From Antedon mediterranea (taxonomy: Eukaryota > Echinodermata > Crinoidea > Comatulida > Antedonidae): 64,000 nucleotides of DNA. The first letter of the stretch is position 1; the number at the start of each line of letters is the position of its first letter. The stretch lies in assembly GCF_964355755.1 (NCBI RefSeq), contig NC_092675.1, positions 24,344,412 to 24,408,411 of the forward strand, read 5' to 3'. Below, piece after piece: positions 10,701 through 25,700 of this stretch. Below the pieces are notes generated by a model, which worked only from the letters and a program-made list of their open reading frames with translations, had not been told where the DNA came from and searched no databases. Both the position numbers and the translations under genes were made by a program.

Positions 10701-13700
10701 CTTCAGTGACTGTTTCTTTCATAGTAGTTTGTTGTATTGTTGTTGACATTGTTGGCTGTTCTTCATCTTCAGTGACTGTTTCTTTCATAGTACTTTGTTG
10801 TATTGTTGTTGACATTGTTTGCTGTTCTTCATCATCGGTGACTGTTTCTTTGATAGTAGTTTGTTGTATTGTTGTTGACATTGTTTGCTGTTCTTCATCA
10901 TCGGTGACTGTTTCTTTGATAGTAGTTTGTTGTATTGTTGTTGACATTGTTGGCTGTTCTTCATCTTCACTGACTGTTTCTTTCATAGTACTTTGTTGTA
11001 TTGTTGTTGACATTGTTTGCTGTTCTTCATCATCGGTGACTGTTTCTTTGATAGTAGTTTGTTGTATTGTTGTTGACATTGTTTGCTGTTCTTCATCTTC
11101 GGTGACTGTTTCTTTCATAGTACTTTGTTGTATTGCTGTTGGCATTGTTGGCTGTTCTTCATCTTCAGTGACTGTTTCTTTCATAGTAGTCTGTTGTATT
11201 GTTGTTGACATTGTTTGCTGTTCTTCTTCACCTGTCACTGTTTCTGTCATAGTACTTTGTTGTATTGTTGTTGGCATTGTTGGCTGTTCTTCATCTTCAG
11301 TGACTGTTTCTTTCATAGTAGTTTGTTTTATTGTTGTTGCCATTGTTGGCTCTTCTTCATCTTCAGTGACTGTTTCTTTGATAGTACTTTGTTGTATTGT
11401 TGTTGGCATTGTTTGCTGTTCTTCATCTTCAGTGACTGTTTCTTTCATAGTAGTTTGTTGTATTGTTTTTGGCATTGTTGGCTGTTCTTCATCTTCCGTG
11501 ACTGTTTCTTTCATAGTACTTTGTTGTATTGTTGTTGGCATTGTTTGCTGTTCTTCATCTTCAGTGACTGTTTCTTTCATAGTAGTTTGTTGTATTGTTG
11601 TTGACATTGTTTGCTGTTCTTCATCTTCGGTGACTGTTTCTTTCATAGTAGTTTGTTGTATTGTTGTTGGCATTGTTGGCTGTTCTTCATCTTCAGTGAC
11701 TGTTTCTTTGATAGTACTTTGTTGTATTGTTGTTGACATTGTTTGCTGTTCTTCTTCACCTGTCACTGTTTCTTTGATAGTACTTTGTTGTATTGTTGTT
11801 GGCATTGTTGGCTCTTCTTCATCTTCAGTGACTGTTTCTTTGATAGTACTTTGTTGTATTGTTGTTGACATTGTTTGCTGTTCTTCATCTTCAGTTACTG
11901 TTTCTTTCATAGTACTTTGTTGTATTGTTGTTGGCATTGTTTGCTGTTCTTCATCATCGGTGACTGTTTCTTTGCTAGTAGTTTGTTGTATTGTTGTTGA
12001 CATTGTTTGCTGTTCTTCATCTTCGGTGACTGTTTCTTTCATAGTACTTTGTTGTAATGTTGTTGGCATTGTTTGCTGTTCTTCATCTTCAGTGACTGTT
12101 TCTTTGATAGTACTTTGTTGTATTGTTGTTGGCATTGTTTGCTGTTCTTCATCTTCAGTGACTGTTTCTTTGATAGTACTTTGTTGTATTGTTGTTGGCA
12201 TTGTTTGCTGTTCTTCATCATCGGTGACTGTTTCTTTGATAGTAGTTTGTTGTATTGTTGTTGACATTGTTGGCTCTTTTTCATCTTCAGTGACTGTTTC
12301 TTTGATAGTACTTTGTTGTATTGTTGTTGACATTGTTTGCTGTTCTTCATCTTCGGTAACTGTTTCTTTGATAGTAGTTTGTTGTATTGTTGTTGACATT
12401 GTTTGCTGTTCTTCATCATCGGTGACTGTTTCTTTCATAGTACTTTGTTGTATTGTTGGCTGTTCTTCATCTTCTGTGACTGTTTCTTTTATAGTACTTT
12501 GTTGTATTGTTGGCTGTTCTTCATCTTCTGTGACTGTTTCTTTCATAGTACTTTGTTGTATTGTTGGTTGTTCTTCATCTTCTGTGACTGTTTCTTTCAT
12601 AGTACTTTGTTGTATTGTTGGCTGTTCTTCATCTTCTGTGACTGTTTCTTTGCTAGTAGTTTGTTGTAATGTTGTTGACATTGTTTGCTGTTCTTCATCA
12701 TCGGTGACTGTTTCTTTGATAGTAGTTTGTTGTATTGTTGTTGACATTGTTTGCTGTTCTTCATCTTCAGTGACTGTTTCTTTGATAGTACTTTGTTGTA
12801 TTGTTGTTGACATTGTTTGCTGTTCTTCATTTTCGGTGACTGTTTCTTTGATAGTAGTTTGTTGTATTGTTGTTGGCATTGTTTGCTCTTCTTCATCATC
12901 GGTGACTGTTTCTTTCATAGTTCTTTGTTGCAATGTTTTTGACATTGTTTGCTGCTCTTCATGGTCTGTCAATGTTTCTGCTGTCATAGTACTTTGTTGG
13001 AATGTTGATGCTATTGTTTGTTTGATAGTAGTTGTTGGTACTGTTTGTTGTTCTATATCTTCTGTCACTGTTTCTTTCATAGTAATTTCTTGTATTTTTG
13101 TTGGCACTGTTGGCTCTTCTTCATCATCGGTGACTGTTTCTTTCATAGTTCTTTGGTGCAATGTTGTTGACATTGTTTGCTGTTCTTCATCATCGGTGAC
13201 TGTTTCTTTCATAGTTCTTTGTTGTAGTGTTGATAGCATTGTTCGTTGTTGTTTTTCATATGTGACTGTTTCAGTGATGGTACTTTGTTGCAATGTTGTT
13301 AACATTTTTTGTTTGTCCTCTTCATCTGTGACGGTTTCTCTTTGATCACCTACTGTACTCATTTCTTTAAAAGTAGATAGATCAGTTACTGTCGTCTGTT
13401 GGTTAAAATTAGTTGACTGTATCGTCGTCGCAGCTGAGGGTGGATTTGTTGATATTTCCGTATATGTAGGTAATTGTGTGATAGTTACCATATCTTGCTC
13501 TAAAAAATAAAATAATGTTGGTATGTTTTAGAATAGTAAAAATAATGCGTACGATAAGTTTGATATATTGTGAAATAACTAAATCTAGCAGTCTCTTAAT
13601 GTATATTATTATAATAGTATTAAAGATAGTTTGTGATCGAGTGTAGTTACAATGTACAGTAATCATCTAAAACTGTAGGTCTAGCTCATAAAATGTACTT

Positions 13701-16700
13701 AGAAATCAAACATTTCGTGGAATTCTTTAAATCATTCTTTACTGTCTTGTAAACATTTCGGAGCTGATAAATATACAAGATGTAATAATGGTAATAATGT
13801 TAATATTTTTACAGGCATGAGCGTCTGCAACACTGTGCGTACATGGATGTATTCTGTAATACACAGATTCTTACCATGTGTAATGATTATCCAATATGTC
13901 CTATCAACATTGTTGTCTGGGGGCAGATGCATGTTATCTGAACCTGTTAATTCTCCAAAAAATGCTGTAACAATATCCGTTTGTTTAATGTTCGTTGATA
14001 CAGGAAAATCGATTCTGAGAGTCACTTCAACATAGGGGTAAACCTGTCTGTGGTTTGCTACACTTACGTGCAGTATTGAATCACTAATGTTCGTCGATTT
14101 CATTAATTGATAAACCTAAATGAAATAGGAATTTAAAGAAGTATTAATATTGTGTGGTGTTTATTATGCAATGTGAACAATTAGATATATAATTTAACAA
14201 TGTCTATATATTGAAATAATAGTAATAACATACATCTTCAGCTAGCATAGTTCGAGTTTCGTATGAATTCAAAACACCTGGATTAATGCTGGCGACCATA
14301 CCCTTGATGTCCGTAAAGTTTACCACCAAGTCTATTGTCAATGCACCTAAAATATAATTATAACAATAAATATAGTATTTAATATCGTTATATATGCCTG
14401 GCTATTTTGATAAATGATCAGAATCATATCAGAGTCAAATGTAAATTGATAATTATTAGTTTAGAAATGTGTTTCTTTAAATCTTATCCCCATAATAAGA
14501 TGAACAGCAATACCGACAAAGCTTACGAAAAGGTTGTGGATATATAATATATCCAATGGCTATTAAAAGTAAGATAGTTCGGGTGCAGTCAAACATTAAA
14601 TTTAAACTTGAAATGCAATTCTTAACTTGCCTAGAAAGAAACAACAGTCAATACAACTTGTTATCAGAATGTTTGAGAATAAAGATGATTCATTGATTTA
14701 TACAGTATGTGATACTATGCCACCATATTTGTCTACCCAATTGGATGCGAAAGCTCACTATCGCTGATTATGACAACATTATTTGGACGCGGGTACATAA
14801 AAAAAATACTGTAAATACAAAATGTGTATAATTCTTGACAAACTTACCGATACAAACATCATTTTCATTAACAAAGTTAATCATACATATACATGTATAA
14901 TTTCCTTGAGTATTCTCGCATTTCTTGTTTTCATTTGAGTCACAGGGATTCTCAATCTCGCATTCATTTATGTCTGTATAAAATAAATAACAATTGCTGA
15001 TTGGTTAATAATTTAAAACACTATAAGACACATAATTGCTCTATATAAAAAGAAAAATCTTCCAAATAATTTTCTTCAATCGTTTTTTTTTACAAACAAA
15101 ATCTCAGGATTAAAATCATGCACTGATGAAGCGTGGTACCCGAAATTTATTTGTAAACCTGTCAAGTGACTGACATCATTTATCAGTAATTTGATTAAGA
15201 TTGAAATAATAATAATATAAACAATTAATTTAGCAGTATTAACCTTTTAAAAATGAGAAGAAGCAAATCCAATGTTAACAAATTTTTTAAAATCATAAAT
15301 ACATAATAAGCGAAAACAAACCGTTATAGTATCAGTTCCTCGTTCGTAATTTTATGTTTTTGCCTGAAATAGTAAGAAAATAAACAAAAACGGTAGAACC
15401 ATCAATTTAGCCATACCTGCACATTCAACTCCATTACCAGAATAACCATCGTTACAAGAACATTTGAATCCACTGACAACATTTTGGCAAGTTCCTTCAT
15501 CCGAACAATTGTGTACATTAAGCTGACATTCATCAACATCTACAAATAAAACGGAGTAGAAGAGAAGTATGAAAAGATAAAAACAATTATAGTGACAATT
15601 GATCATTTACCTACCTGGTTCCCCGATCGTCTCTAATTACACAATTAGGCCTACTACTCTGAAAGTCTTTTTTGCGTAGAATTTTTTTATTATATTACCA
15701 TGTTTATTAAATCATTAGGCCTACTACAATATTTATTAGGATTACAGCGGAGCATCACTTATACTATAATCAAAAATGTAAATTGTGCCAATTCCAAGAG
15801 AATGATCAAAAAAAAAATCAGAACAAATACATTTATAAAAGTGTTTTGCAAAGTAAAATATACCATCAAACATACCATCACAATTGCCAATTATTCCACT
15901 TCCTCCATTACTGCTAAAATAACCAGCATTGCAAACACATGCGTACGAGCCTTCTGAATCAATGCATAGCGCATTTGTATCGCAATTATCTTGGTTAAGC
16001 GTACATTCATCCACGTCTTTAAAAAAAAAGGAAATACTGTAGGTACATACATCGTTGATGTGGGATGGTAGACAAATCGATAGCAAATTAATCGTGTGAA
16101 ACCGCCGCTTGAAAATCAATTTGTAAACACTTTCAAAATTAATTATATACAAGCGAACATTGTTACTTTAGGAACTTATGTTCTGTTATCTATTAATCAT
16201 TTCATACATTAAAACGATATCTGTATAATAATTCGAAATTCCAAAACTATAACTGTCACAGCGGCAAAGAAGAAAAATGATGAGATACGGTAAACAAAGA
16301 AAGGAAAGAAAGAAATAGCAACAACGGTAGCCTTATGATATTTTCATACTTTCACATATCTGTCCAGTGCCATTAAATCCAGGATTGCACATGCATGAGA
16401 ATGAACCAGGAGTATCAGTACAGGTTGCCTGTTGGTGACAGTCATTGGTGTTGTCTGTGCATTCATCTATGTTCGTGCAATTTTTCGATCCATCTCCACG
16501 GTAACCATCTACACACATACATTGGTAGGACCCTACTATGTTTGTACATTCAGCTTTTGTATGACAACTACTGTTCACATGACATTCGTTAATATCTGTA
16601 CGAAAATAATATACATGTTATAACACAATAGTGATAATTCATTTGGTTTAAATATTGATTATCGGCGATTCTCGACTTAAAGATGGCTATAGTCCCCCAA

Positions 16701-19700
16701 AAAAATGAAAGATGAAGGCAGTTTTAATCAAGTTATTTACTTCCGTAGAAAGTCAAAGTAAACGGTTAAATTTTACAGGCAATTTAGACTATTTGGGCCT
16801 TAAAGTACTGCTTTTCCAATTTGTTTGGACAATTATGCAATACTGAAATGGTATATTTAGAAAAAGTGTATAGATATTTCCTTATTCATTGTACATTATG
16901 TTATGTTTGTGTTAAAACATGATATCGGAGTTTAGTTTAAAATGTTGCTTTTAAATGTCTCACCTTCACAAGTTTCGCCATCGCCAACAAATCCAGAGTT
17001 ACATGTGCATGAATAATCACCAGGTGTATTGGTACAGGTGGCCATTGAATCACATGGCATGGTTGAACACTCATTTATATCTATAAATTAACATTTTTAA
17101 AAGGAGTATACAACATTACTGTAAATGAAAACATAATAGTTAATCTTACGTTTTCGTTATAAAAATAACGTTGAACTTGACAACTTCGAGTTAAAGGAAG
17201 AGGACTACATTAATATATTTTAGCATTAAAATTACTAATTTTCTTTCTTGCAATATGATATTATTATTATTATTTACTTAATAAACAAAATAATCCGTTT
17301 AAGCAGTTTAATTCTCTCGATGGTTATAGATATACATACGTTTTTTGGGAAGCACTTCCCATCATCAGTGTGAACTATATTATTATGTTATTTGTTTATA
17401 ATGTGTGTTGCAGTAAGTAAAAATAACAGCCAGAATAAGTGCATGTAAAAGGAGAATAACCTATTTTAAGAACTATACTCACCAAAGCACATCATTCCAT
17501 TTCCAGTATATCCGTCATTACAGTGGCACATGTAGGATCCATTATTATTGTCGCAGTACGCAGCATCATCACATCGCCCATACTCGCATGTTTCATTTCC
17601 AGTACAGTAAACACGAATATGTTCACATTCATCTACATCTATGGAATTAAAGCATAAACATAACTTGTATAAACTAGTGATTTTTTTTATAATAGCGGGA
17701 AGAAATCTATAATTTAAATATTGATAATTGGGGTAAATCTGTTGTCAGAAAGTTATTTTTGATGATAATGTAATGTTATTAAACCCCATGGTTTTCTTTT
17801 TCAGCCTGCAGTATTATGTCTGCTGAAAATTAGTTGTGTTCGTTTTGTTTTGAAGGATCAATGTGTGTTTTTACTTCTAGTTAAATACTCATACCACTTT
17901 AATGCTGATTTATGTAGCCTTCATGCTTCTATCGATGCTATGCTTATTATGTTTTGTATTGACCATTATATAATTCAGAATTGAAAAAAATGACCAAGAC
18001 AATTCGTTGGAGGGATTAATATGAGTGTTTACATCAAGTTATTCCGATCCATGTAATGGTGTCTTTATCTATTACTCGTGCATCTTATGTTATTGCTAAT
18101 ATTTATGTAGCCTTCATGGTATCTAATAATATAGGCCTATATATGTATTGACCTGTATACGTATTGACCATTATGAAATCAATGTTAAAATTAAAATATA
18201 AAAATTGACCTTGATATCTTTACACATTGTTGTTATAAGTATGTAAAATAACTTGTTGCTTACTGTATAAAAAAATCATTACCTTCACATTGCTTTCCGT
18301 TTCCTAAATATCCTAAATTACATGAACATATGTACGTTCCAGGGGCATTTGCACACATTGCATTTTGGTCACATGAAGACGAAAAATCACATTCATTTAT
18401 ATCTGAAAAGGTAATTCAATAAGATAAGATAAAATAAGATAATAATAAGAATTATAAAGCGCACATACCCACAAAGTGCTCAAGGATCTTAAAGAAAATG
18501 AATGGAATTCTGCATAATATTGTGTAGTATTGTATGCATCATTAAGGGAAGTTATACACAACATCTAACTTGTATAAAAGTCAAACCCTTTGTAAATTAT
18601 AAATTATAATAATTTACTAACTACACGCATACAATTCTACAAGGACGGATTCAATCGAATGAGAATTTGATTTTGTCTATTTATTATTAAGTAGGTAAGT
18701 ACTAGCATACCTTCACAGTTTCTCAGATCTGCCGATAACGCATAACCGTCGCCACAAGAACAATTGTACGATCCATCCGTGTCAATGCAAACGTCACTAC
18801 ACATATGTGTAGTGTTAGTGCATTCATTTACATCTAAAAATAAATCACAGTAGTAGTAATGTAGTTGATAACCGTAATGTTTATTTTACCTTTACTTTTT
18901 TATATCCATATAAATACTGATGAATGCGTAACGGCTTGCAATGGACTTTCTAGACATGAATAATGGTGGTGTAATTTAATAGCTCAAGACAATAACACAA
19001 ATTAAAGGCCAAAATAGCATTACCCGTAAATTGTTATTAAAATACAAACCATCATCATGTGTGAGAAGAGGAAAGATTGAAACTAAATACTGTATTTACT
19101 TTAATAATTATAAAATTAAACTGTAAATCTAAATATTAATCACGTTACATACTTAGACAATGCGTTGTATTCCCGTCAATCGCTTCATAGCCGGTCTTGC
19201 AGAGACACGATACATCATTTCCGTTCATTGAACAAAAGGCATTCACACATGGGTCGGTATTGCATTCTGCCCCTTGTATAGCTATGTGAAGGTAAGTCAA
19301 ATATGTTACTTTATTTAAATATCATTCAACTAGTATAAACGTCATCCGAGCATAGGACAACATTTACCTAAGACATGATAACTATGTAAACAAATATTAG
19401 CAATCGATTGGGTCTATTCCTTACAAAGTAAAGTTAAGAATGTTATGATACAACTGTGCCTTCTCGAGTGAAAATAAGTCTCGATTTTCTCTTTTCTTTA
19501 TTTAGAAATCACACACACACACACACACACGGCAATAATATGGTTTCATAGAACGTAATATTTCAGTTAAGCTTAACACAATGACTACTCCATTTAACAC
19601 TTACGTCATCAACCGTGACATTTTAGTATAGGCCTATGGCCATAATTTATGTGCGCAAAACGAGTTTGTAGACCAATCGGGTTTGAAAATCAACCTGTAA

Positions 19701-22700
19701 TGTCTATAAACATTCATTATTAATGTGTATATTAGTTGATAAACAGAAAAACAATCTGTAACTTACGTTGACAGGATACGCTATCATTGCGTAGTTCATA
19801 GTTGTTGTTACAATAACAACTATAATGTCCTACTGTGTTGTTACACATTTGATGGCAGTCGTTAATTCCAAGTTGGCATTCATCAATATCTGCAATTACA
19901 TTACACAATATAATCTTACAAAATTGAATACATGTCCGTTTTAGACGAAATACAGAGAGACATGTATATACTATAGCTTGTTCAAAGTGTCCCAACTTTG
20001 TATGTTTTCAACAATTCAACAATCCCCACCTTTTTTAATGTATCGTGTATTATTTGACCACATACTAACTGATGAATGCCCACCAAGTTGGGTTGCGTTT
20101 GCGTGGATCACATAACCCGTTTATGACGAGTTCAAATCTACCTGTAATATTTCTATTATTTCTTTAGGCTTACCTTTACATTCATTTCCAACCAATGAGT
20201 AGCCAGACTGACAGGTGCACACGAAACTTCCAGGTGTATTGCTACAGTGTGCATTTATGCCACACGTGTTATTTGCCAAACATTCGTTTATGTCTAAACA
20301 AAACGTATACATTAAGTTATAAACTCGTACATTGTAAATTTTGTTAATCATATTACTGATTCTGTTATTTATTTAGAATTTGTATTACAATACCTGAACA
20401 TTCCTCGTTATTTAACTCATAGCCAGGTTTACATGGACAATCAAATCCTCCATTTGTATTTGAGCACCTAGATGTTTCTAAACAGTCATGAGTGTTGCTA
20501 GAACATTCATCAACGTCTGTTGGAAAGACAATATCGTATCAAGGTATCCTTATTCATAAAATCAAATAATAAACAGCAATATAATCAATCTCATTTGCAG
20601 TAAAACACTGAAATGTGAACAAAGAGTATACAGCGCGAGCGGCGGAAGATAAGTCAAACTTCGAACTTGGTCTAGAAATCTGCACTAAGTCCCTCCCACA
20701 GCCTTGGAAACGTTTCCACGACTTCAGATGCATTGATGTTGCTGCCTTATGACATGGTGGAAAGAGGGGCGTATAATTCTGTGAACCCTAAACACAGTAG
20801 CTCGCATATCTTTAACTCTATTCAAACACGGAACGTTCCGACCAGCGTGGGATTCTAACCCCTGTAATTCGCGTTGTTAACACGACTGAACTAACCGGTC
20901 ATCTTGTTTATAGGTTAAGGTTAATACAAGCTTCGTTTTCTCAAGATGAAGTTCATGAATATACATATATATGACGCCACATGAATCACGTAACATGAAT
21001 CACGTATAAATAGACTATTGTCTAACCGTAACGGGTAATGCTCTGTTTTGATAACCACACCTCTAGCCCCGGTTCAAATCTCTAATGATTTTTTTTAATT
21101 ATTTTTTTTATGGAAAATAAATATTGTTTTTATTTTATTTTGAAGAAAATATTTGTTTCAAAGGACAATTATATTACAATATATCTTGAATTAATATTAG
21201 TTATTTTAGAATATTTGAATTGGTAACATTTTATTATTACAAATTATTTATTTAAAACAGTACCATATAATTATTTACATGAAGAATTCATTAATCTAAA
21301 ATAAGACGACAACAAAGAGGTTCTTTAAAATTACTTATCCGGCCATCAAGAAGAATACTTTTTGTACTTTTCGTAAGTTTTTTAAAATACGACTGTAAAT
21401 CACTAAATATATTGGTATTGTATGACTCCAAACCACAGTTGTTGGTTCGAGAAGAAAGAAAGCACAGCTACGCATAAAGCAATGATCTTTGAACGTGTTT
21501 CAATAACGTTCTAGACATTTTTAATCACTTATTGAAACATGCAACATGTGCCGCAAACATTAATGTAATCAAGTAATTAAGTAAACTAAATATCTATACT
21601 TTAAGAATTATTAATTATAGTTACCAATGCATGTAGATCCATCTCCAACATAACCACTAGGACAACTACAAAAGTAACTTCCAGGTGTGTTTTCACAAAT
21701 TGATCGATTACCACAAACACTAGCAAAGCATTCATTGATATCCTCGCAGAAAGATCCATTACCAGTCCAACCAGGCAAGCAAGAACATCTATAGGACCCT
21801 TGAGTGTTGATACAGTCTGCGAACATGTCGCAAGAATGAAGTTCACGAGTACATTCATTAATATCTGGTGAAATATGGAAATTACATTGTTAATATTGTG
21901 TTAATATTATCTAGTGTAAAAGAAAAATAATACGTGTTCTAGATTAAAACGATTTAGCCTAACCATCCCACTTATATAAATGTTATTTCTACAGTACCAT
22001 GAAATGAGTAATACATTGGTATCGTAAAGATAAGCACTTTGTAAATATGCAAAAAACAAATGCGTGTATACCTTGACAGCCTTTTCCATCTCCTTCATAT
22101 CCATTTACACATTGGCAAATATACGATCCACTAGTATCAGTACAGTCAGCATTTTCATCGCATGGATAATCAGCCATATTACATTCGTTTATATCTTAAA
22201 ATACAAACATTAAACTCATTTTAATTATCTATTTATTTCTGAATCGACAAAAAAATAAACTTTAAACAATAAAATCAAATGGAGGTGGAAAGAAAGGGGG
22301 GAAAAGGCAGTAAATTTCCCTCAAAGTCTTTATTGTTTTAATATTTAAAAGGCTAATAGTAAATTTTCAGCAGAATCCACCACAGAACTTACTGTTGCAT
22401 ATCTGTCCATTGCCATTGTAACCTTCTGAGCATGTGCAGTTGAATGATCCTTCTGTATTTTCACAGGTTGCATACTCACTACAATCATCAGTCATCATCA
22501 TGCACTCATCAATGTCTATGAAATATTAATAGTAAATTACAATCTATCTTATAAAACGAATAATCTGTCACGCTAGTACATGTATGCATTATTGTACTAA
22601 CTGTCTCGTTTGACAAGATAGAATGAATGTTCCTTTTATTGTCCTGATTTATGTATACATATCATATATTTTTTAATCGATATATTGATGCCAAAACAGC

Positions 22701-25700
22701 TTGTTATTGTATGCTCTGGTTGTCTGTACAGAGCCGAAATATAAAAAACGCGCATTTTTCACCGATAAAATGGTTCACAAAAACAGAGGTTCAGTATTTG
22801 TTCATGCAGCTACTAAAAAAGTATTTGTCATATTAAACTAGTAAACTTACACTTACAGCAAATAATCTGAGCGTTTCAATTTATATGTTTAATATCAATA
22901 TTATTTATGTAAGCTTACCATCGCAATTCTTTAGATCAACATTTAAAACATATCCTTCTCTGCAGCTGCAAGTGTATGAGCCCAAAGTATTGGTACATTC
23001 CTGTTGGCAGAACGGTACACCATCTTCTCTGTCATGACCTTCAGTACACTCATCAAAATCTGAATTACAGCAAGTAATATAATTTATGTTACAGGTTAAA
23101 AATAACTGATAAGACCTAATGATAAAATGTGTATGTTATTTAAGAGTTAAATATATTACACTGTATGAAGCGAATACATGTTAAAGATTCATTTATTTCA
23201 AAATACCTTACAAATACCTTAACAAATGAAACAAATCGTCGATATGAGTACATTAAAAAAAATTGTGTACTAAGAAATAGTTTAAAAATAATTAGTATAA
23301 ACACGTATAAGCTAGACCAGAGGAAGAGTTACAATAACGTGGGTCATAAGGTCATTGGAATTATTTAATGATATTAGAGAGAAATTACGTACCGTAACAT
23401 TTGAATCCATTTCCTATTAAATCACCAGGACATGTCGAACATGTAACATTTATTAAGGGTGCCATTTGATCGGTACATGTGACTCCAGGATAACAAGGGT
23501 TATCTAAACAGCCATCGTAATCTTCACTGCAATCAAACCCGGTCCATGCAGGAGTGCACTCACACTCGGACACCTAAAACGATAACGAAACGTATTAGAG
23601 TGGTACTTAGTGTGTATTATGTCACTACAGCCGTCGCTTTTTACCACAATAACTAAACTAATACCAACATTGAATGTTGAGCATCCACAATAATTCAGTT
23701 AAATCTTGCTTTTAACATTGATGATATTATTTTACATTATGAATGGTACTTGCAGCTGCTGCTGAAAGTATCTACATTTTGCTTTTTTCTCTTTTCAACA
23801 ATACATGATCAAATTATGAACCCATCTTTAATACAAAATATCAACATAAAATAGATGTACTTTTATTTCAAAACAAAAAGAATAAACATGTAACTAACTG
23901 CAAAATGATTGTTCAGTAAATCTGATCTTTCAACGAGAGCATTAAAATTGCAAACCCCGCCATTCTCACAATTACATATAATGACATCTAGTGGGAAGGA
24001 CGCCGCTGCTCCTTGATCATCCATTGCAACAAGTGTGATCTTAACCTGGTCAGTTGCAAGAGGGGTCCATGTGAAAACACCATCTTAAAAAGAAACAATC
24101 ACAGTTAAACAAAACATGTAGAAGAATAACAATGTGTCGAGTCTCGAGGCGACTGCTCAGTTTTACCAAGTATTATATAACAATTTTTCCATCAGTTCAT
24201 TTTATCATTATTAGTTTGCCATTTTCATAGAAATATTATAAATATGTTAATATGTCAATGGCTAACAACAATATCATTCAAGAGGTTGCAAATTCCGTGG
24301 TATTATGCAACGCATGTACACGCATTTAAAGTATGTACCCCCCTAAAACATATTATATATATTTTCTTAATATGCCATTTTAATTTTAATGTCAAGTAAT
24401 AGTTATTCACTTTGACCAAAAAAATAATTTACCTGAAACAAAAATAATTTAAAGATGTATTGTCCCCTGAAAAAATAATTCTCAAAATGTTTGTTGTTGA
24501 ATATTCCATTTTAATGTAACATAATAGTTATCGACTTTGATCAAAAATTGGATTCGAAAAAAAAATGTATTTACCTGACAAAATGTAATTTAAAGCAAAA
24601 AATGGTCAAATTGGCTGCCAGCCAATGGATTTTTTGTTGAATTTAACCATTTATTTTGTCCTTTTATTTACAAGTGAAAACATAATAATTTCTATGGAAG
24701 TTATTAACTTTATTAAAACTACAAAATAACATATTCAAAGTCTGATTTAATTAATCTTCATTTTTCATGTTTTTGGGTGACAATACATCTTTAAGGCCAA
24801 AAAAAAAAATTGTCTGTCAGGCAATGGTTTTTTGGTTCAATTAAATGTTTCTTTTGTCTTTTTATAAGTGAAATAATTAGTGAATAACTATTATTAAAAC
24901 TGCATAATGGACTTTTGCAAAATATAATGGTGATGCTATGATTAACATAAAATGCCTTAAAATGGGATTGAATTGAATTATTTAATGTATAGAGTGTCAA
25001 TATTTAATAACATTTTCAATAACTGATGTATAAAATTAATTTAGTTAGTTTCTCCATGGAGGTCCATGGTTTCTCGTAATTTTTTACCTGTATCAATACC
25101 AGCACCAGGAACAGAATCTTCAAGGGAGTACGTTACAGGACTGTCTTCTGGGTCTGTTGCAACAACTCTTAATATGTACTGAATGCCTACCATCGCCAAC
25201 AGTTGGTTTGTACCATTCAAAGCATTAGGAGGAGAAATAGCAAGGACACTCGTAATGTTTGGTGGGAAGTTATCTTTAAATGAAAGACAAATGTAACTTT
25301 TTATTACTTGTAAAGTCTTAATACATAAACCAAAATTATTTGTTAGCAGTTTGAACAGTAAAAAGAGAGGACAAACATCTATACACAATACTTTAATACA
25401 GTGTCAGTTTAACCATTTTCATAATATTAGTGGTATTAGTAAGATATTATAGTGTAATGGTTAAAATTTCTTGCCAAAATAGGTTCGTATTCTTTGTTTC
25501 TACTTTTGTAAATATGCCACTTTAGGTGGTTGGAATTTGATATTTTATATCCGGATAAATAAAATAAATTGTTGAATTGTTTACCCCATTAGCCCAGGGG
25601 ATTTTCTAAATGTTAGCTAAGCCTCCCTAGGATTTGTTCCTTTTCATGAAAAACCTAACCTACGTCCTTGGAATTTTGGTTTCATACACATATTCTTTTA

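Noticed and set aside
11215-12899. Other ORFs within the mucin exon on both strands (Phe/Cys-rich or Lys/Gln-rich)
   Set aside because: They are frame-shifted readings of the same minisatellite.
10112-13345. A 1,077-residue plus-strand ORF rich in Val, Cys and Ser
   Set aside because: It is the antisense of the mucin repeat. A 66-bp unit without stops on that strand yields an open frame automatically. The minus strand has flanking splice sites, correct phase and mucin-like composition.
17330-17370. Palindrome GGGAAGCACTTCCC as a terminator or regulatory hairpin
   Set aside because: It is short, intronic and without supporting context.
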